From Defluviitaleaceae bacterium (GTDB taxonomy: Bacteria > Bacillota > Clostridia > Lachnospirales > WQUN01): a stretch of DNA of 48,390 nt. The stretch covers positions 1 to 48,390 of the forward strand of contig WQVF01000022.1 of assembly GCA_009781725.1 (NCBI GenBank), in the 5' to 3' direction. The notes under the pieces were generated by a model that saw nothing but the letters and a program-made list of their open reading frames with translations, made no database searches and had not been told where the DNA came from. How positions within the stretch are numbered: the stretch's first letter is position 1; each line of letters begins with the position of its first letter. This document shows, piece by piece, positions 44,807 to 48,390 of this stretch. Position numbers and translations under genes: made by a program.

Positions 44807-44836
44807 GGACTGAACCGGTAATCTGGTCAGTCCTTT
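44803..44836 (-). terminator. Terminator of the TraB-like gene
   Basis: On the minus strand, AAAGGACTGA pairs with TCAGTCCTTT around an inner ACC/GGT, then TTTTT. Confidence 0.75.
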
Positions 44837-44858
44837 AAGGGGTGATGGAACAGTCAAC

Positions 44859-45905
44859 CTATCCCCTAGGTGAAACAACTTCCACAGTATATCCATATTG
44901 CCTTAACAGATAAACGATACTCCCATCACCAATAAAATGCCCAAGACCTGCTACAAAGAATACGTCTCGCCCCTCGGCCATTAGTTCCCGCGCCTTTGCC
45001 GTCATATCTATATCCCGTTGGATGAATAATGCGTTGTTAAACTCTTCCCATAGCTCATCAGGCATATCATCGTAGTCGGCATTTATAATCTCTAATAGTT
45101 CCTGTTTATTTCCCCGTTGCCATGCATCGTATAACAATGCAATCCCCTCGGCCATCAGCGGTATATCCATGGAATTTTCTATCATGAAAATATGCAGAGG
45201 CAGTGAGAAATCATTGAATATTTCTGTCTGCATTTCAAGGGATTCCATTTCGATAATGTCCATGCCCCGTGATTCTGCTACATGCAGAAAATACATATCA
45301 AGTCCGTACTCAGCCATAAGCCCCGATGCCTCAAGGGCAATACTGAGCAATGTTTGATACCACAAGAATGGCTTAAAGCCATCAAACATAGCTGGAGGCA
45401 ATCCATGTTCTTCGAACATTTGAGAGATCGCCTGATGCAAATCCTCACCGATATCATCTACAATTGTTCGCCCATCCTGATACATCATACCTAACGTAAG
45501 GGCAATTTGCGCTTCAAAGTTGCGCTCAAATGCAAGTACGTCAGCCTCAATCGCCAAGTAACTACTGCGGTTAAAAGCATCCATGATATATGGGGGTAAA
45601 GGATATATACTGGCATCCCCAGCATGTATCGAACCGAATAAATACATAGTTTGCCCCGTGGGGGATGTAACAAGCCATAGTAGTGGAGTTATCTCACTAG
45701 GATTCTCTTGGGAATCCGCCACAATATCCTCGGGCTGCTCGGGTATATATTCCTCGACTTCTTCGAGTTGGTCGGATTCATGTTCCTCAATATCATAGGG
45801 GTAATCTTGTACATCTTCTCCTTGGCCTGACCGGCTACACCCAACCAAAAGAGCTAGTGTTATAACTAACATGATAGCCGATAAAACTATTTTGCTTTGT
45901 TTCAT
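44859..45905 (-). CDS. TraB/GumN-family lipoprotein
   Basis: A 348-residue lipoprotein: lipobox LLVG-Cys23, an acidic linker (about 30-65), then a TraB/GumN (PF01963-type) domain with MYLFGSIHAGDASIYPLP (the conserved GSxHxG region), LAIEAD and the C-terminal GLGHFIGDGSIVYLLRQYGYTVE. The family is related to Tiki proteins and is proposed, not proven, to be a metal-dependent protease. Start at ATG 45905 (MKQSKIV) with GAGAGGA upstream; longer in-frame sequence reaching 46190 crosses promoters and is not coding. Confidence 0.85.
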   Translation of the reverse strand: MKQSKIVLSAIMLVITLALLVGCSRSGQGEDVQDYPYDIEEHESDQLEEVEEYIPEQPEDIVADSQENPSEITPLLWLVTSPTGQTMYLFGSIHAGDASIYPLPPYIMDAFNRSSYLAIEADVLAFERNFEAQIALTLGMMYQDGRTIVDDIGEDLHQAISQMFEEHGLPPAMFDGFKPFLWYQTLLSIALEASGLMAEYGLDMYFLHVAESRGMDIIEMESLEMQTEIFNDFSLPLHIFMIENSMDIPLMAEGIALLYDAWQRGNKQELLEIINADYDDMPDELWEEFNNALFIQRDIDMTAKARELMAEGRDVFFVAGLGHFIGDGSIVYLLRQYGYTVEVVSPRG

Positions 45906-45953
45906 TTGTGATGGTCCTCTCTGATTAATATTGCAACAAGGTATATCTACTTT

Positions 45954-45982
45954 AGTATACCACGATGTTGTCAGAGCAAAAA
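45954..45982 (-). promoter_or_regulatory. Probable promoter of the TraB-like gene
   Basis: TTTTTG (45982-45977), 17 bases, TATACT (45959-45954) on the minus strand. A degenerate copy of the CAGTCC hairpin lies upstream of it (45977-46010). Confidence 0.5.
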
Positions 45983-46042
45983 GGACTGCTCCGGTTATCG
46001 TGTCAGTATTCGGTACCGCCGGTGACTTCGCTGCCTTGACTG

Positions 46043-46051
46043 TGGTATAAT
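46043..46051 (+). promoter_or_regulatory. Extended -10 promoter of the LD-carboxypeptidase gene
   Basis: TGGTATAAT has the TGn extension and a perfect TATAAT (46046-46051). No good -35 at 17 bases. About 50 bases before the start codon. Confidence 0.5.
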
Positions 46052-46102
46052 CACATGCAAAACAATGGAATACTTTTACAAACCGAGAGAGGGAGTGATT
46101 AG

Positions 46103-47110
46103 ATGAGGTTTCCGAAATTGTTACAAAAAGGCGACACGATAGGGGTTTGTGCACCGTCCTCGGGGGTTGATGATGATATCGGTCACGCAAGAATGGACAA
46201 CGCCCATGCTAAAATGCGGGAACTTGGATATGAAAGTATTGAAACACCATCTGTACGCAGGGACGATAAATTTGTCAGTGCCGACGCAAAAACCCGGGCT
46301 CTTGAATTTATGAGCCTGTATGAAAACCCATATGTAGCTGCGATTATGCCACCTTGGGGTGGTCAGTTTTTGATGGATATGTTGCCGCATTTGGATTTTT
46401 CCCGACTGACTGAGCTGCCGCCCAAATGGATTTGCGGATACTCAGACATTACAGGGCTTACATTTCCCCTAACCTTGTGTTGTGACATTGCCACTATACA
46501 CGGTTCACAGTTTATAGATATGGGACTCCCTATCGTTGACAAATATGATTTAACAGCATTCGAGGCGATGTCAAACAAGGAACTTATCCAAAAAGGTTCA
46601 GGCTCTTATGTCTTTTATGATGATGGACTGAAAACAGAACAGACCATATGGAAATCCTTGGATGGCGAGGAAAAACACGCCTTTCAAGGGCGTATAATTG
46701 GCGGTTGTATGGATGTGTTGTGCGATCTGATTGGCACTAAGTTTGCCCCTGTGCCGGATTTTTTGGAGAAATACAAAAACGATGGTTTTATCTGGACGCT
46801 GGAAAGCAATGAATTGTGGTCAGGGAAAATTTACCGCACCCTTTGGCAAATGCGGGAATGCGGCTGGTTCAAGCATTGCAACGGCATTCTATTTGGGCGG
46901 CCCGGTAACTATTCCGACGCAGATGATTTTCCAGATGATTTTGACTTGCATGATGCCCTAAACATCGGACTTACATGTTTGGACATTCCTGTAATTTACG
47001 ATGCCGACATAGGTCATACCGCTCCACGGATTCAAATTATTAACGGAGCATACGGCAAGGTGGAATATCATAACGGCAAAGCAGTGGTGACACAGCGGTT
47101 GGGAAGCTAG
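46103..47110 (+). CDS. S66-family LD-carboxypeptidase (LdcA/MccF type)
   Basis: A 335-residue cytoplasmic serine peptidase. The Ser-Glu-His triad is visible: nucleophile Ser114 in GYSD, Glu in the LESNE segment (234 or 237) and His305 in DIGHTAPR. The N-terminal CAPSSGV and PPWGGQFLMDMLP segments match the family. Members trim the terminal D-Ala from murein tetrapeptides during recycling (LdcA) or cleave microcin C-type peptide-nucleotides for self-immunity (MccF); sequence reading does not separate these. The start follows GAGAGAGGGAG. Confidence 0.9.
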   Translation: MRFPKLLQKGDTIGVCAPSSGVDDDIGHARMDNAHAKMRELGYESIETPSVRRDDKFVSADAKTRALEFMSLYENPYVAAIMPPWGGQFLMDMLPHLDFSRLTELPPKWICGYSDITGLTFPLTLCCDIATIHGSQFIDMGLPIVDKYDLTAFEAMSNKELIQKGSGSYVFYDDGLKTEQTIWKSLDGEEKHAFQGRIIGGCMDVLCDLIGTKFAPVPDFLEKYKNDGFIWTLESNELWSGKIYRTLWQMRECGWFKHCNGILFGRPGNYSDADDFPDDFDLHDALNIGLTCLDIPVIYDADIGHTAPRIQIINGAYGKVEYHNGKAVVTQRLGS

Positions 47111-47124
47111 CTGTGTTGTATACA

Positions 47125-47307
47125 TCAGTGGTGTTTTGTTCCACTTTCTCGGGCTTCCTCGAGCCATAATTTCTTAGCAATCGCGAGTTCGCTTAAAGTC
47201 ACCTCGGGGGTTTCACCAAATGCACTACAAAACCTCAAGTCAGGTATATCTGCAATATATCCCCCATCATCCTCACTATAGAAAATATTAATATTGTATT
47301 TATGCAT
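47125..47307 (-). CDS. HicB-like (UPF0150) small protein without visible HicA partner
   Basis: A 60-residue protein with the HicB N-terminal pattern (NIFYSEDDGGYIADIPDL, then GETPEVTLSEL). HicB proteins are antitoxins that inhibit the HicA mRNA interferase; here no HicA-like ORF adjoins it, and the C-terminal DNA-binding part is absent. Start set at ATG 47307 because GGAGG lies six bases before it and abuts the ATG at 47313. The flanking 47314-47558 holds nothing I can support. Confidence 0.7.
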   Translation of the reverse strand: MHKYNINIFYSEDDGGYIADIPDLRFCSAFGETPEVTLSELAIAKKLWLEEARESGTKHH

Positions 47308-47558
47308 TTTCATCCTCCACGCCTATATATTTCATGGCTACCTTCACCTCTTGTGCAAACAAAGCCATAGGCAACAATCAATGTTACAAAATCGCTGTAT
47401 CGTACATTTATACTGCTGTTTTGAAGTTTCGCTAGAGGTTTTTGTATTCATTAGGGTTCACCTCTTGCGACTAAAAACGGGTTCATAAGATGTTTTCTGT
47501 AAAAGGTGGAAATAACGCTACTAATGCTTATGCTGTTTGATGCGGTCTGATATAGAAT

Positions 47559-47984
47559 CTACAGTAGCTTCTTTGACATATAATAACGGTTGTGGCACTC
47601 TGGACAATCCTCTAAAACACCAAACACTGTATATCCAAGCTTTTCGTACAGCTCTTTTGCCTGAAAGTCAAAGGTGTCTAAATGAGAAATTCGGCAACCC
47701 ATTTCTCTTGCTTCATTTTCTGCATAATTAACTAAAGCTTTTGCATAGCCTTTATTTCTATGCTCATCTTTGACCCATAAAACATCAATGCTCAAGATGT
47801 TCCAGCAATAAACTTCGGCCAAAATACCTCCGACAACTTCGTCACCGTCTTTTATGCATTTATTTATATATTTTGTTAGTGGGTCCTGCTTAAACGGCAC
47901 TTTTGAATTATTGAAACGAACTAAGCCGGAAGTAATGTAATTTTGTTCTTCTTTTGTTGCGTCATAAATTTTAATTGTGTCCAT
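47559..47984 (-). CDS. GNAT-family N-acetyltransferase
   Basis: A 141-residue acetyltransferase. Motif A, the acetyl-CoA pyrophosphate loop, reads VKDEHRNKGYAKALV (R/Q-x-x-G-x-A). Motif B reads DFQAKELYEKLGYTVFG. The substrate cannot be predicted. A GAGAGG site precedes ATG 47984. It follows the serine hydrolase gene by 26 bases on the same strand. Confidence 0.85.
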   Translation of the reverse strand: MDTIKIYDATKEEQNYITSGLVRFNNSKVPFKQDPLTKYINKCIKDGDEVVGGILAEVYCWNILSIDVLWVKDEHRNKGYAKALVNYAENEAREMGCRISHLDTFDFQAKELYEKLGYTVFGVLEDCPECHNRYYMSKKLL

Positions 47985-48010
47985 GTTATGTTTTCCTCTC
48001 TTTTATGGGA

Positions 48011-48390
48011 TTACCAACCATACACTTCTTTGAAAGCGTTTGTAACTTCGGAAGGGATATTACCACCAATATTTGAGTTTATCATTACAACGATTCCTGA
48101 GCCATCATCAGGGCAAAAACACATGTTTGAGATGAATCCGTCATTGTAGCCGCTATGCCCAAAAGTGAGCCCTTTTTTGCTTTCACCTATGCTAAATCCT
48201 ATCCCATGTTGTGAATTTTCATAGGCTTTTGTTGTCATTAATTTGGTCGTATCTTTTTTTAGATATACGCTTTCATTTTTTAATGCTTTCATTATCTCGA
48301 TGCCAAGCCGCGCAAGGTCTGATGGGGTAGTCCATAGCCCTGCCGCCGATAATTCCGGCATTATGTCATATCCGCCGGGCAATTCCAGCC
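48011..48390 (-). CDS. Serine hydrolase (class C beta-lactamase / PBP-like), C-terminal part only
   Basis: The last 126 codons of a gene extending beyond the right edge. The pattern AAGLWTTPSDLARLGIEIM followed by FGHSGYNDGFISNMCFCPDDGSGIVVMINS is typical of beta-lactamase-related serine hydrolases, where HSGYNDG holds the third (KTG-like) motif. The SxxK and YxN motifs lie outside the window, so activity cannot be judged. Confidence 0.8.
   Translation of the reverse strand, partial: LELPGGYDIMPELSAAGLWTTPSDLARLGIEIMKALKNESVYLKKDTTKLMTTKAYENSQHGIGFSIGESKKGLTFGHSGYNDGFISNMCFCPDDGSGIVVMINSNIGGNIPSEVTNAFKEVYGW

Noticed and set aside
46023-46051. TTGACT just before TATAAT upstream of the LD-carboxypeptidase gene as a classic promoter
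   Set aside because: The two hexamers are only four bases apart, so they cannot serve together; the extended -10 is the better reading.
45906-46190. N-terminal extension of the TraB-like gene
   Set aside because: It has no ribosome binding site at its start, crosses two promoters and would remove the signal peptide and lipobox from the N-terminus.

Overview
The window looks like a chromosomal segment of an anaerobic, Gram-positive Clostridia-type bacterium. The evidence is the mix of S-layer homology (SLH) and sortase-type surface anchors, LplB/YtcP-type sugar ABC permeases, AGGAGG ribosome binding sites and Firmicutes-type housekeeping genes (mutS2, rarA, a Nif3-like protein, a THUMP rRNA methyltransferase). 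Family-level placement is not possible from sequence reading alone.

Layout. 1-943: left copy of a duplicated module, made of the start of a secreted metalloprotease gene running off the left edge, a 27-residue small ORF and a structured RNA ending in a terminator, all on the minus strand. 944-13025: a carbohydrate locus. A LacI regulator, a beta-helix glycosidase-like protein and three URO-D superfamily proteins are read leftwards. Two sugar ABC permeases, their lipoprotein binding protein, a GH130-like enzyme and a fourth URO-D superfamily protein are read rightwards. 13218-19331: a 2037-residue beta-helix surface protein with a sortase-like tail. 19374-21593: Nif3-like protein and RarA, divergently transcribed. 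21658-21936: tRNA-Val and tRNA-Met around a palindromic element. 21974-25261: a second beta-helix surface protein, anchored by SLH domains. 25448-30183: right, complete copy of the duplicated module (structured RNA, terminator, small ORF, terminator, secreted metzincin protease, membrane-anchored partner). 30260-39506: a minus-strand run of an RCC1-repeat protein, an ABC-2 permease, a membrane-anchored protein, an oligopeptide-type binding protein fused to a copper-amine-oxidase-N-like domain, and an rRNA methyltransferase. 39871-48390: mutS2, a small lipoprotein, a GT-C glycosyltransferase, a TraB/GumN-like lipoprotein, an S66 LD-carboxypeptidase, an orphan HicB-like protein, a GNAT acetyltransferase and a truncated serine hydrolase.

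How the genes may work together. The carbohydrate locus reads as import and intracellular breakdown of an oligosaccharide, probably mannose- or glucose-containing, under a divergently encoded LacI repressor. The URO-D superfamily proteins suggest an added methyl- or corrinoid-linked step. Much of the rest is cell-surface biology.

The most unusual item is the duplicated module. Two inverted copies 24.5 kb apart share about 900 bp holding a multi-helix RNA whose sequence differences fall in loops or keep pairing, then a terminator, a 27-codon ORF that differs at only one base, a second terminator and a secreted metalloprotease. I recognise neither the RNA nor the peptide. All comparisons were made by eye; no database search or folding program was run.
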